From NCBI GenBank assembly GCA_023129265.1, contig JAGMCJ010000176.1, forward strand, positions 1 through 18,415: a stretch of 18,415 bases of DNA, given 5' to 3'. This document shows, piece by piece, positions 8,251-15,482 of this stretch. The notes beneath the pieces were generated by a model. It saw only the letters and a program-made list of their open reading frames with translations, made no database searches and was not told the DNA's origin. Source of the stretch: Thermoplasmata archaeon. GTDB lineage: Archaea; Thermoplasmatota; Thermoplasmata; RBG-16-68-12; JAGMCJ01. Both the position numbers and the translations under genes were made by a program. The first letter of the stretch is position 1, and each line of letters begins with the position of its first letter.

Positions 8251-8274
8251 TTTTGGTCATAGGTGTAACCAAAA
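8251..8274. repeat. 24-nt imperfect palindrome, copy A
   Basis: The arms are TTTTGGT and ACCAAAA around a 10-nt centre, CATAGGTGTA. Nine of twelve symmetric positions pair. Copy B, 54 nt downstream, matches at 18 of 24 positions. It may be a dimeric-regulator operator or an RNA hairpin. Confidence 0.6.
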
Positions 8275-8304
8275 GCACAGTCCCTCAGGCAGACGGTCGC
8301 GAAT

Positions 8305-8328
8305 CTTCGGTCATACGTATAGCCGAAA
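8305..8328. repeat. 24-nt imperfect palindrome, copy B
   Basis: The core is TTCGG...CCGAA around CATACGTATA. Compared with copy A, the fourth position and its symmetric partner change together (T-A to C-G), so the symmetry is preserved. The 54-nt offset is close to five helical turns. Confidence 0.6.
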
Positions 8329-8466
8329 ATGACAGGGCGACCCCACCATGAGGAGATAACGTCTCCGTCCCCAAATCCTGTGGGGCGTTCAGACCAGGAC
8401 CGTCCTCACACAGACAAGGTAGCTTACGGTCAGCACATGGGGCGCTACGCGACCCCTTCAGAAAGC

Positions 8467-8476
8467 ATTATATAAA
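8467..8476 (+). promoter_or_regulatory. TATA element of the Lrp-domain gene
   Basis: ATTATATAAA is one of the strongest TATA boxes in the window. The transcription start would be near 8498, just before a GGTGGTGAG Shine-Dalgarno-like run and the GTG at 8507. Confidence 0.65.
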
Positions 8477-8506
8477 CTCGATGAAGATTCTCAGCGGGGT
8501 GGTGAG

Positions 8507-8830
8507 GTGGAAAACGAGACCGACATGGACGGATACATATCGAGCTACTACGGCGAGGACCAGGTCTCTGCCGTAATAACGATAAAGGTCGACACAAAGG
8601 AGGCTGACAAGGTCGCCACGCAGATCTCGAAGTTTGACATAATCGAGGATGTCTTCCTGGTGACCGGAGACACGGACATAATCGCGAAGGCGAAGTTCAA
8701 CAACTACAAGGGGCTGAAGGACTTCGTCGTTGAGACTCTGGCACCCATCAAGGGTATCAAGGAGACAAAGACGCTCATGGTCGTCACCACATACAAGGAA
8801 GGGGGTCGGGCTAAGCCAGCCTCGGATTGA
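8507..8830 (+). CDS. Stand-alone Lrp/AsnC ligand-binding (RAM) domain protein
   Basis: This 107-aa protein is essentially the effector-binding domain of Lrp/AsnC regulators without the DNA-binding helix-turn-helix. The alpha-beta sandwich spans about 20-98, with the characteristic VFLVTGDTDIIAKAKF in the middle. Such proteins form multimers and bind amino acids, and may tune full-length Lrp partners; the partner here is unknown. The GTG at 8507 is preceded by GGTGGTGAG. An in-frame ATG at 8525 also gives a complete domain, so the first six residues are uncertain. It follows the gap with twin palindromes and lies 45 nt before the UPF0147 gene, which has its own TATA-like element. Confidence 0.88.
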   Translation: MENETDMDGYISSYYGEDQVSAVITIKVDTKEADKVATQISKFDIIEDVFLVTGDTDIIAKAKFNNYKGLKDFVVETLAPIKGIKETKTLMVVTTYKEGGRAKPASD

Positions 8831-8832
8831 AA

Positions 8833-8842
8833 ACTATTAAAC
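8833..8842 (+). promoter_or_regulatory. TATA-like element of the UPF0147 gene
   Basis: ACTATTAAAC begins just after the stop of the preceding gene. It predicts transcription near 8863, with GGTGAGGCGGT as ribosome-binding site before the GTG at 8876. Confidence 0.45.
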
Positions 8843-8875
8843 TCAGAAAGCTATTGCCCATGGTGAGGCGGTCCC

Positions 8876-9130
8876 GTGGACACGGAAGGGAAATTGAGGC
8901 AGATTAAGGATGTTCTCGACCAACTTGCTGAAGACACTTCCGTTCCCCGGAACATAAGAAGAGGGGCAACTGAAGCCAAGGACAGACTTCTTCGTAGGGA
9001 CGAGGCACTGGACGTGAGAGTCGCGGGAGCCATCTTCATACTTGACGAGCTTGCGAATGATCCGAACATACCTCTGCATGGCAGGACGCTCATATGGAAC
9101 ATCATGAGCCAGCTGGAGACGGTCAAGTAG
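8876..9130 (+). CDS. UPF0147 family protein
   Basis: This small 84-aa all-helical protein matches the archaeal UPF0147 family along its whole length. Family landmarks are EDTSVPRNIRRGA (about 19-31) and the C-terminal ILDELANDPNIPLHGRTLIW (58-77). No function is established to my knowledge. The start is GTG at 8876, with a purine-rich GGTGAGGCGGT (8862-8872) just upstream. It lies between the Lrp-domain gene and tRNA-Gly and may be transcribed with either. Confidence 0.92.
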   Translation: MDTEGKLRQIKDVLDQLAEDTSVPRNIRRGATEAKDRLLRRDEALDVRVAGAIFILDELANDPNIPLHGRTLIWNIMSQLETVK

Positions 9131-9158
9131 GCGTGTAGGACTCTCCCATTTCCTGTGA

Positions 9159-9232
9159 GCGGTTGTGATCTAGCCTGGTTAGGATCTGAGGTTCCCAACC
9201 TCATTGCCCGGGTTCAAATCCCGGCAGCCGCA
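9159..9232 (+). tRNA. tRNA-Gly (CCC anticodon)
   Basis: A complete 74-nt cloverleaf can be folded by hand. The acceptor stem is GCGGTTG/CAGCCGC with one G-T wobble. The D stem is ATCT/GGAT. The anticodon stem is TGAGG/CCTCA around TTCCCAA, placing CCC at 9194-9196. The variable loop is 4 nt, and the T arm is CCGGG-TTCAAAT-CCCGG. The discriminator is A. No intron is present and CCA is not encoded. CCC reads GGG glycine codons. No clear TATA box precedes it, so it may be processed from the UPF0147 transcript. Confidence 0.93.
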
Positions 9233-9251
9233 CTGAATACTCCTAACTCGG

Positions 9252-9260
9252 TTTATATAT
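9252..9260 (+). promoter_or_regulatory. TATA element of the P-type ATPase gene
   Basis: TTTATATAT is centred 26 nt before the ATG at 9282, implying a leaderless transcript. Confidence 0.7.
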
Positions 9261-9281
9261 GGCAACTGCATTTGGAAACAA

Positions 9282-12014
9282 ATGCCTGAGGCATGGTGGA
9301 ATCTGTCGTTTTCCGAAACCGCCAGGAAGCTAGGGACACGTCCCGAGGGGCTCTCGGACGAGGAAGCAGCGCGGCGACTTGATCGGTACGGGCCCAATGA
9401 GCTGGTTGAGACTGCACGAACATCGCCCCTCAAGATATTCCTGAGGCAGTTCCTGAGCCTCATGGTCATCATCCTCATAATCGCTGCCGTCATATCAGCA
9501 GCCATAGGAATGGTGAAGGGGGAGGGGATGGAGGGGATGTATGATGCCATCGTCATAATGGTCATCGTCATTCTGAACGCCGCATTCGGATTCGTTCAGG
9601 AGTACAAGGCCGAGAAGGCGATCCTCGCACTGAAGGCGATGGCGGCTCCGCAAGCCACTGTTCTGCGCAACAGTGAATTGGCACTCATTCCAGCCCGCGA
9701 GCTCGTCCCGGGTGACTTGGTGTCTCTCAAGACGGGAGACAGGATTCCCGCCGACTGCAGAATCAAGGAGGAATCGAACCTCAGAGTGAACGAGGCTTCT
9801 CTCACGGGCGAGTCTGTTCCGATTTCTAAGCATTCGGCTCCCGTTCCAGGGGATGTCATTGTCGGTGACAGGAAGAACATGGTGCACACGGGGACCACGG
9901 TGGAGAAAGGAAGGGCCATCTCCATCGTGGTTACCACTGGGATGCAGACGGAGCTCGGCACCATTGCGGAAATGGTCCAGACCGAGCCCGACAAAAGGGC
10001 CCCGCTCCAGGACAAACTCGACAAGATGGGGAAGCAAATCGCCATCGGCGTTCTCTTTGCATGCCTGGCGGTCTTCTTGGTGGGCTCAATCAGGAGTGCT
10101 GATTATACTGGCATGCTCTTGGTGGCCGTCAGTCTCGCAGTCGCCGCCATCCCGGAGGGCCTACCAGCCGTCGTCACGATTAGCCTTGCGCTGGGACTTC
10201 AGAGGATGGCAAAGCGCCATGCGCTCATCAGGAAGTTGCCTGCGGTTGAGGCCCTTGGAAGCACCACGGTCATATGCTCTGATAAGACAGGAACGCTGAC
10301 GAAGGGCGAGATGAACATCAGACGAGTCTATGCAGATGGCACGACCTTCCTGGTGTCTGGTGATGGGTTCGAACCTGCTGGTAAGTTCTACAAGGACGGT
10401 GAGGAGATTGACCCCAGGAAGATCTCAGGGTTGAAGGAGCTCATAACCACGGGGATACTGTGCAACGACTCCTCTTTGAAGGAAGAAGATGGCCACTACA
10501 AGGTTTTCGGGGACACTACAGAAGGGACGCTCATAGTTCTTGGCCTGAGGGCCGATTTCGATGTGGGGAAGGTGCAAGAGGAGAATCCGAGGAAGAAGGA
10601 CATACCATTCACATCGGAAAGAAAGCTCATGACGACCATTCACTCGGTTGATCGAGAGAGAATCGCGCATGCGAAAGGAGCTCCCGAAAGGATTCTTGAG
10701 AAGTCCTCAAGAGCTCTCATCCACGGGGAAATCGTCCAGATGACGGAGGAGATGAGGAACCAGATTCTTGAGCTCAATGAGCAGTGGGCCTCGGAAGCGT
10801 TCAGGGTCTTGGCCCTCGCCTACAGACCGCTCCCTGCAGACCTCAAGGAGATTGACGAGAAGACCGTGGAGACCGACTTCGTATTCTTGGGCATGGTCGC
10901 GATGATGGACCTGCCGAGGAAGGATGCGATAGAAGCCATAGCCAAGAGCAAGAGGGCCGGGATCAGAGTCGTGATGATTACCGGGGATCACAAGCTGACC
11001 GCGGAGGCGATTGCCAAACAGATGAAGATTGCGGAGGACGACTACTTGGTCGTCACGGGAGTCGAACTCGAGAAGATGTCCAATGAGGAACTCGAGGATC
11101 AGGTCGAGTCGATAGCGGTTTATGCCAGGGTCTCTCCTGAACACAAGATTAGGATAGTCTCCGCTCTTAAGGAGAGAGGACACGTCGTTGCGATGACAGG
11201 GGACGGCGTGAACGACGCGCCTGCCCTGAAGAGGGCTGACATCGGAATCGCCATGGGAATCACTGGGACCGATGTTGCCAAGGAAGCCGCTGATATGGTC
11301 CTGACCGATGACAACTTCGCGTCCATAGTCAAGGCAACCGAGGAAGGAAGAGGAATATATGACAACATAAGGAAGTTCGTCGCCTATCTTCTGTCCGCCA
11401 ATGTGGGCGAAGTCCTTGTGATGTTCATGGCGACACTGATTTTCGCAGAACCCGAGCTGCTCCCCTTTCTCATTCCCATTCAGATACTGTGGATAAACCT
11501 CGTTACGGATGGACTTCCCGCCCTCGCTCTTGGAGTGGACCCCATCCCAGGGGACATTATGGAGAGAAAACCGAGGGACCCAAAGGAGAATCCCATCAAC
11601 CGTGAGATGTTCTTTATGATAGTCTTAGTGGGGATCATCATGCTCGTTGGGACGCTCGGAATATTCCAGCTTCACCGATATCTGGGTTACGGAGTGACGG
11701 AGGCCAGGACGGTCGCCTTCACAACATTGGTGATGTTTCAGCTCTTCTTTGTGTTCTCAGTGAGGTCACCCAGACAACCCCTGAATCTGGCAGGCTTTCT
11801 AGCAAATCCCAAACTGATTCTTGCGGTCCTTGTCTCCGCATCCCTGCAGCTCATCGTCGTGTACCTCCCTCCGCTGCATGCCGTTTTCGATACCGCCTCT
11901 ATCGGAATCCTGGAATGGGTCCTAATCCTGCTTGTCAGTAGCAGCGTAATCTTCATCATTGAGGGATACAAAGTGGTCAGGTCCAGAATGCTGGACAGAG
12001 CGGCGTCCGGATAA
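9282..12014 (+). CDS. P-type Ca2+-transporting ATPase (type IIA)
   Basis: This 910-aa integral membrane pump uses ATP to move a cation, most likely Ca2+, out of the cytoplasm. It has the N-terminal cation-ATPase domain, an actuator domain with TGES (175-178), the phosphorylation site DKTGTLT (D334), a nucleotide-binding KGAPE (465-469), the hinge TGDGVNDAP (639-647) and about ten membrane helices. Ion-site residues known from SERCA are present: PEGLP in M4 (E292), N707 and E710 in M5, and N739, T742 and D743 in M6 (NLVTDG). The M8 residue matching SERCA E908 is Gln (Q820), which suggests one Ca2+ per cycle. The ATG fits a leaderless start. Mn2+ transport is an alternative. Confidence 0.93.
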   Translation: MPEAWWNLSFSETARKLGTRPEGLSDEEAARRLDRYGPNELVETARTSPLKIFLRQFLSLMVIILIIAAVISAAIGMVKGEGMEGMYDAIVIMVIVILNAAFGFVQEYKAEKAILALKAMAAPQATVLRNSELALIPARELVPGDLVSLKTGDRIPADCRIKEESNLRVNEASLTGESVPISKHSAPVPGDVIVGDRKNMVHTGTTVEKGRAISIVVTTGMQTELGTIAEMVQTEPDKRAPLQDKLDKMGKQIAIGVLFACLAVFLVGSIRSADYTGMLLVAVSLAVAAIPEGLPAVVTISLALGLQRMAKRHALIRKLPAVEALGSTTVICSDKTGTLTKGEMNIRRVYADGTTFLVSGDGFEPAGKFYKDGEEIDPRKISGLKELITTGILCNDSSLKEEDGHYKVFGDTTEGTLIVLGLRADFDVGKVQEENPRKKDIPFTSERKLMTTIHSVDRERIAHAKGAPERILEKSSRALIHGEIVQMTEEMRNQILELNEQWASEAFRVLALAYRPLPADLKEIDEKTVETDFVFLGMVAMMDLPRKDAIEAIAKSKRAGIRVVMITGDHKLTAEAIAKQMKIAEDDYLVVTGVELEKMSNEELEDQVESIAVYARVSPEHKIRIVSALKERGHVVAMTGDGVNDAPALKRADIGIAMGITGTDVAKEAADMVLTDDNFASIVKATEEGRGIYDNIRKFVAYLLSANVGEVLVMFMATLIFAEPELLPFLIPIQILWINLVTDGLPALALGVDPIPGDIMERKPRDPKENPINREMFFMIVLVGIIMLVGTLGIFQLHRYLGYGVTEARTVAFTTLVMFQLFFVFSVRSPRQPLNLAGFLANPKLILAVLVSASLQLIVVYLPPLHAVFDTASIGILEWVLILLVSSSVIFIIEGYKVVRSRMLDRAASG

Positions 12015-12027
12015 ACGGTCGTAAACC

Positions 12028-12035
12028 TTTATATC
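12028..12035 (+). promoter_or_regulatory. TATA element of the nucleotide-sugar dehydrogenase gene
   Basis: TTTATATC lies about 30 nt before the ATG at 12062, giving a leader of only a few bases at most. Confidence 0.65.
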
Positions 12036-12061
12036 TGGGCTCAATCTTCTGACCCAACATC

Positions 12062-13357
12062 ATGAATAGGATTGCTGTCGTTGGACTGGGTTACGTGGGC
12101 ATCCCCGTCGCCTGCACTTTTTCCAAAAAAGGCTTCGATGTCGTCGGGATCGACATAAACGAGGCGAAAGTCAAGATGATCAATGACGGCATCTGCCCCA
12201 TAGTTGGGAAGGAGCCGGGTCTGAAAGAGCTGTTCGAGGAGGCGCACAACAACCACGGCTTCAGGGCTACCGACGACTTCTCCCAGTGCCAGGAAGCAGA
12301 CGCCATCCTTGTCTCTGTCGATACTCCCATAGACGAGAGGACGAAGATACCCGGATTCAAGGCATTGAGAGCCGCGCTTTCGAGCATCGGCGAGAACCTC
12401 TCCAAGGGAACGCTCGTCTCCGTGGAGTCCACGATAGCTCCTGGGACCATGTCGAAAGTTGTCAAGGCCATTCTGGAAGAGAAGTCTGGCCTCAAGGCCG
12501 GCGAGGATTTCTTTCTCGCTCACTGCCCGGAGAGGCTCAAGGTCGGCAAGCTGATACACAACCTGGTAAAATGCAACAGGATCATTGGGGGAGTCAACCC
12601 CGAGAGCGCTGAAAAGGCAAGAGACCTCTATGCGCACATATCCGAGGGGAAGCTCCTCGTCACGGATGCCCTGACCGCCGAAGTGGTCAAGACGACCGAG
12701 AACGCGTACCGGGATGTGGAGATAGCATTCGCAAATGAGCTCGCGCTCATCTGTGAGGGCCTTGGGATTAACGTCTTTGAGACGCAGGAATTGGTCAATA
12801 CGTCACCCAACAGGCACATGCACGAGCCTGGGTCAGGGGTGGGAGGGCACTGCCTGCCGAAGGATTCGTGGCTTCTGCTGTACGGGGCGGGGATGGACCC
12901 CGAGGGAAGCATCATCTCCATTGCCAGGGATATCAACGATATGATGCCGCACCATCTGTTCGAGCTCACCAAGGAGGCCTTTCGCGAGTCCGGGCAGGAT
13001 CTTCAAGGCTCGCACGTCTCCGTCATGGGTTTCGCTTTCATCGAGGATTCGGACGATGCCAGAAACACGCCCGCTCTTCCCGTGATAGAGAAGCTCAAGG
13101 AAAGCGGGGCGAGGGTGACAACCCACGATCCCTATGTCGACAGCTTCGAGGGGATCGACTTGACGAAGGACCTGGATGAAGCCCTTCGCGATGCGGACGC
13201 TGCAGTCTTTGTGACAAGGCACGAGGGATATCAGAACCTTACGCCTGACGAGCTGAAATCGAAGATGAAGGGAACGATAGTCGTCGACGGTCGCAACATC
13301 TTCAGCAGGTCGGAACTCCAATCCATTGGAATGATGTACAAGGCCATAGGCAAGTAG
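12062..13357 (+). CDS. UDP-HexNAc 6-dehydrogenase (WecC/WbpA family)
   Basis: This 431-aa NAD-dependent enzyme oxidises C6 of a UDP-N-acetylhexosamine twice to give the uronate. It has an N-terminal Rossmann domain (GLGYVG, 8-13), a central helical domain with K210 and N214 in VVKTTENAYRDV, and a catalytic cysteine C264 in GVGGHCLPKD. GGHC is typical of the UDP-ManNAc/UDP-GlcNAc dehydrogenases WecC and WbpA rather than UDP-glucose dehydrogenase. With the three genes on the opposite strand, WbpA-type oxidation of UDP-GlcNAc is the most coherent role. UDP-ManNAcA synthesis would instead need a 2-epimerase, which is not in this window. Its stop abuts that of the convergent C3 dehydrogenase. Confidence 0.9.
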   Translation: MNRIAVVGLGYVGIPVACTFSKKGFDVVGIDINEAKVKMINDGICPIVGKEPGLKELFEEAHNNHGFRATDDFSQCQEADAILVSVDTPIDERTKIPGFKALRAALSSIGENLSKGTLVSVESTIAPGTMSKVVKAILEEKSGLKAGEDFFLAHCPERLKVGKLIHNLVKCNRIIGGVNPESAEKARDLYAHISEGKLLVTDALTAEVVKTTENAYRDVEIAFANELALICEGLGINVFETQELVNTSPNRHMHEPGSGVGGHCLPKDSWLLLYGAGMDPEGSIISIARDINDMMPHHLFELTKEAFRESGQDLQGSHVSVMGFAFIEDSDDARNTPALPVIEKLKESGARVTTHDPYVDSFEGIDLTKDLDEALRDADAAVFVTRHEGYQNLTPDELKSKMKGTIVVDGRNIFSRSELQSIGMMYKAIGK

Positions 13358-14335
13358 TCAGAGGTCTATCCTCTTTCCAGACTTCTGTGACTCGATTGCC
13401 GCCATGACCGCTTTCATGGTCCCCAGCCCATCTCTGCCGCTAATCAGCGGGTCCCTCTTCTTCTCGATCGCATCCATGAAGTCCGTGAGCTCGTTCTTCA
13501 GCGGCTCACGCTTCTCCAGTGTTATCTTCCTTGTATCGAACTCCAGCGGGATGCGGTACAGATTGAACGAATCCAGCCTTCCAAGGCTCGAGGAGGAAAT
13601 CCAGATGGACTGCGTTATGTAGTCGATCTCCACGAAGTTCTTCAGGCCAGTAAGGGAGAGCCTCCTCACCTTCATGGGCGTCAGCCAGTTCACTTCCACC
13701 AAGCCACTCGTGCCGTTCTCGAAGGAGAGCATGATGTTCGCGTGGTCCTCGAAGTTCTCGTGTTTTATCCTTCCACCGCTGGCGAAGACGCTCGCGACCT
13801 CGCTTCCGAGCAGGTACCTCATCACGTCTATGTCGTGGATCCCCAGGTCGAGAATGACTCCGACATCACGAATCCTCGTGGGAAGGCTGCTCACGCGGCG
13901 AGCGGATATGGTGATCACATCGCCGTACCTTCCGTCCCTGATGCCCTTCTTGGCGAAGTCGACCACGGGGTTGTGCCTCTCTATATGGCCTACGGCGAGG
14001 GTGAGTCCAGCCGACTCGGCCAGTTCCACGAGCTTCTCCGCCTCCTCGATGGTCGAGGACATCGGCTTTTCAACCAGGACGTGAACTCCCGACTCGATCG
14101 CATCCTTGGCGACCTGATAGTGAAGAGCCGTTGGTGTGGCGATGCTCACGGCGTCGACACCCTTTCTCAATAGGTCCTCATAGTTCTCGAACGCCTCGGT
14201 GTTGAACCTCTCGGCGACGATCTTACCGGTCTCGCGGTCCTTGTCAACGACCCCGACGAGGTCGACCATCTCCGAGAAGACCCTGGCGTGGTTCTGTCCC
14301 ATCGAGCCCACACCGATGACTCCCACTCTGAGCAT
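13358..14335 (-). CDS. Gfo/Idh/MocA oxidoreductase, probable UDP-sugar 3-dehydrogenase (WbpB-like)
   Basis: This 325-aa protein has an N-terminal Rossmann fold (GVGSMG, 8-13), the family's EKP motif (89-91) and a C-terminal sheet domain with likely catalytic H167 in DLGIHDID. GHIERHNP (116-123) resembles the sugar-nucleotide 3-dehydrogenases of archaea and WbpB. The proposed reaction is NAD-dependent oxidation at C3 of UDP-GlcNAc or UDP-GlcNAcA, giving the 3-keto substrate for the neighbouring aminotransferase. The ATG at 14335 is preferred over the in-frame TTG at 14347 because a TATA box sits about 27 nt upstream. It thus appears to have its own promoter 45 nt after the aminotransferase stop. 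Substrate is inferred from context. Confidence 0.87.
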   Translation of the reverse strand: MLRVGVIGVGSMGQNHARVFSEMVDLVGVVDKDRETGKIVAERFNTEAFENYEDLLRKGVDAVSIATPTALHYQVAKDAIESGVHVLVEKPMSSTIEEAEKLVELAESAGLTLAVGHIERHNPVVDFAKKGIRDGRYGDVITISARRVSSLPTRIRDVGVILDLGIHDIDVMRYLLGSEVASVFASGGRIKHENFEDHANIMLSFENGTSGLVEVNWLTPMKVRRLSLTGLKNFVEIDYITQSIWISSSSLGRLDSFNLYRIPLEFDTRKITLEKREPLKNELTDFMDAIEKKRDPLISGRDGLGTMKAVMAAIESQKSGKRIDL

Positions 14336-14357
14336 GATACCGCTCAAGGAACGGCAT

Positions 14358-14366
14358 TAGATAAAA
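14358..14366 (-). promoter_or_regulatory. TATA element of the C3-dehydrogenase gene
   Basis: The minus strand reads TTTTATCTA about 27 nt before the ATG at 14335. It lies in the short gap after the aminotransferase gene, so this gene can be transcribed separately. Confidence 0.5.
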
Positions 14367-14380
14367 CATTTGCTTGGGTC

Positions 14381-15478
14381 TCACGACCTTAGGCACTCCC
14401 TGACAGATTCCCCGATGAGCTGGATGTCCTCTTCCTTGACGTAAGGATGCACGGGCAATTCGAGCAGCTGGGGTAGCAACCTCTCCGCCTCCGGGCACTG
14501 GCCTGCTATTCTCAGGTTCTTCAGGACAGGTTGCTCATAAAGGGGGATCGGATAGCTTGGACGAGAACCGATTCCCTTCTTCTGGAGATGCTCCATCAGC
14601 TTCTCCCTGGACACGGGCGAGCTCTTGTTGACGCGGATTATGTACTGATGGAAGGAGTGGACCCTGCCCTTCCCTGTTGTCGGCGTCTCTAGTCCCTTCA
14701 CGTTCTCGAGCTCCTCGGTGAGCATCCTCGCGTTCTCCTGACGCCTTCTGATGATCTCATCTATCTTCTGAAGCTGAACAATCCCGATGGCCGCCGAAAT
14801 CTCCGTCATTCGGTAGTTGTAGCCCAGCAGGACGTGGTTGTAGTGCGTTTCCTCACCATGTTCCCTGAGCAGCATCGCTCTGTCGGCGATCTGGCCATCG
14901 TCCGTGAGAACGATTCCGCCCTCACCTGTCGTGATATTCTTCGTTGCATAGAAGCTGAAGGAGGATATGTCCCCGAAGCTCCCCGCCATCTTTCCATTGA
15001 ACTCCGCACCGTGAGCCTGGCAGGCGTCCTCGACTACCTTGAGATTATGCTCGTCCGCGATTCCCTGAATCGCGTCGTAGTCAGCTGTCTGTCCGTAAAG
15101 GTCTACTGGTAGGATGGCCCTGGTCGCATGCGTAATCCGCCTCTCTACGGACGCCGGGTCGAGCGTGTACGTCTCCGGGTCGATGTCCGCGAACACGGGG
15201 CGGCCTCCGCAGAAAAGGACGGTCGAGGCCGTTGCGAAGAAAGTGAGCGGGGGAACTATCACCTCTGAGTTCTCGGAGATCCCCATGAGCAGGTTTGATA
15301 TGTGCAGAGCGGACGTTCCAGAGGATGTCGCGATTGCGTGCTTTCGTCCGATGTACTCGGCGAACCGACTCTCGAACTCCTTGACCCTCGGGCCTCTGGC
15401 AAGGATTCCTGACCTGAGAACTTCCGTGACCGCCTCGACTTCCTCCTCCGAGAGGAATGGACGTGCTATCGGGATCAG
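14381..15478 (-). CDS. DegT/DnrJ/EryC1 aminotransferase, probable UDP-3-keto-sugar aminotransferase (WbpE-like)
   Basis: This PLP enzyme probably transaminates the C3 ketone to a 3-amino sugar. Family features are the start IPIARPFLSEEEVEAV, D151 in VVEDACQAHGA (PLP pyridine contact) and the Schiff-base lysine K180 in FYATKNITTGEGG. From the proposed start the length is 365 aa, normal for the family. No ATG, GTG or TTG exists in frame near the conserved N-terminus. The codon before IPIARP is CTG (15478-15476), with a perfect GGAGGTG seven bases upstream. Candidate starts further upstream lie inside the acetyltransferase gene and would add unrelated sequence. The gene begins four bases after the acetyltransferase stop, so the two form an operon. 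Confidence 0.88.
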   Translation of the reverse strand: MIPIARPFLSEEEVEAVTEVLRSGILARGPRVKEFESRFAEYIGRKHAIATSSGTSALHISNLLMGISENSEVIVPPLTFFATASTVLFCGGRPVFADIDPETYTLDPASVERRITHATRAILPVDLYGQTADYDAIQGIADEHNLKVVEDACQAHGAEFNGKMAGSFGDISSFSFYATKNITTGEGGIVLTDDGQIADRAMLLREHGEETHYNHVLLGYNYRMTEISAAIGIVQLQKIDEIIRRRQENARMLTEELENVKGLETPTTGKGRVHSFHQYIIRVNKSSPVSREKLMEHLQKKGIGSRPSYPIPLYEQPVLKNLRIAGQCPEAERLLPQLLELPVHPYVKEEDIQLIGESVRECLRS

Positions 15479-15482
15479 AACC

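Larger units (their letters stand above)
8190..8506. other. Long intergenic region with twin palindromes
   Basis: At 317 nt this is the longest gap in a tightly packed window. From left to right it contains a small hairpin just after the upstream stop (8196-8208, GGCC/GGCC), two related 24-nt palindromes (8251-8274 and 8305-8328), a CCCCA/TGGGG stem (8369-8373 with 8381-8385) flanked by AACG/CGTT, and the TATA box of the next gene. It could hold regulatory sites, an mRNA 3' region or a small structured RNA. I see no tRNA, RNase P or SRP RNA signature. Confidence 0.55.

Noticed and set aside
8251..8328. CRISPR array
   Set aside because: There are only two diverged repeat copies, and the repeats are internally palindromic. 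No cas gene is nearby.
8329..8475. A 48-aa open frame in the long gap
   Set aside because: It has no ribosome-binding site, uninformative composition, and reads through the TATA box of the next gene.
8190..8506. RNase P, SRP or box C/D RNA
   Set aside because: I looked for conserved core motifs, and for C and D boxes in correct arrangement, and found none convincing.
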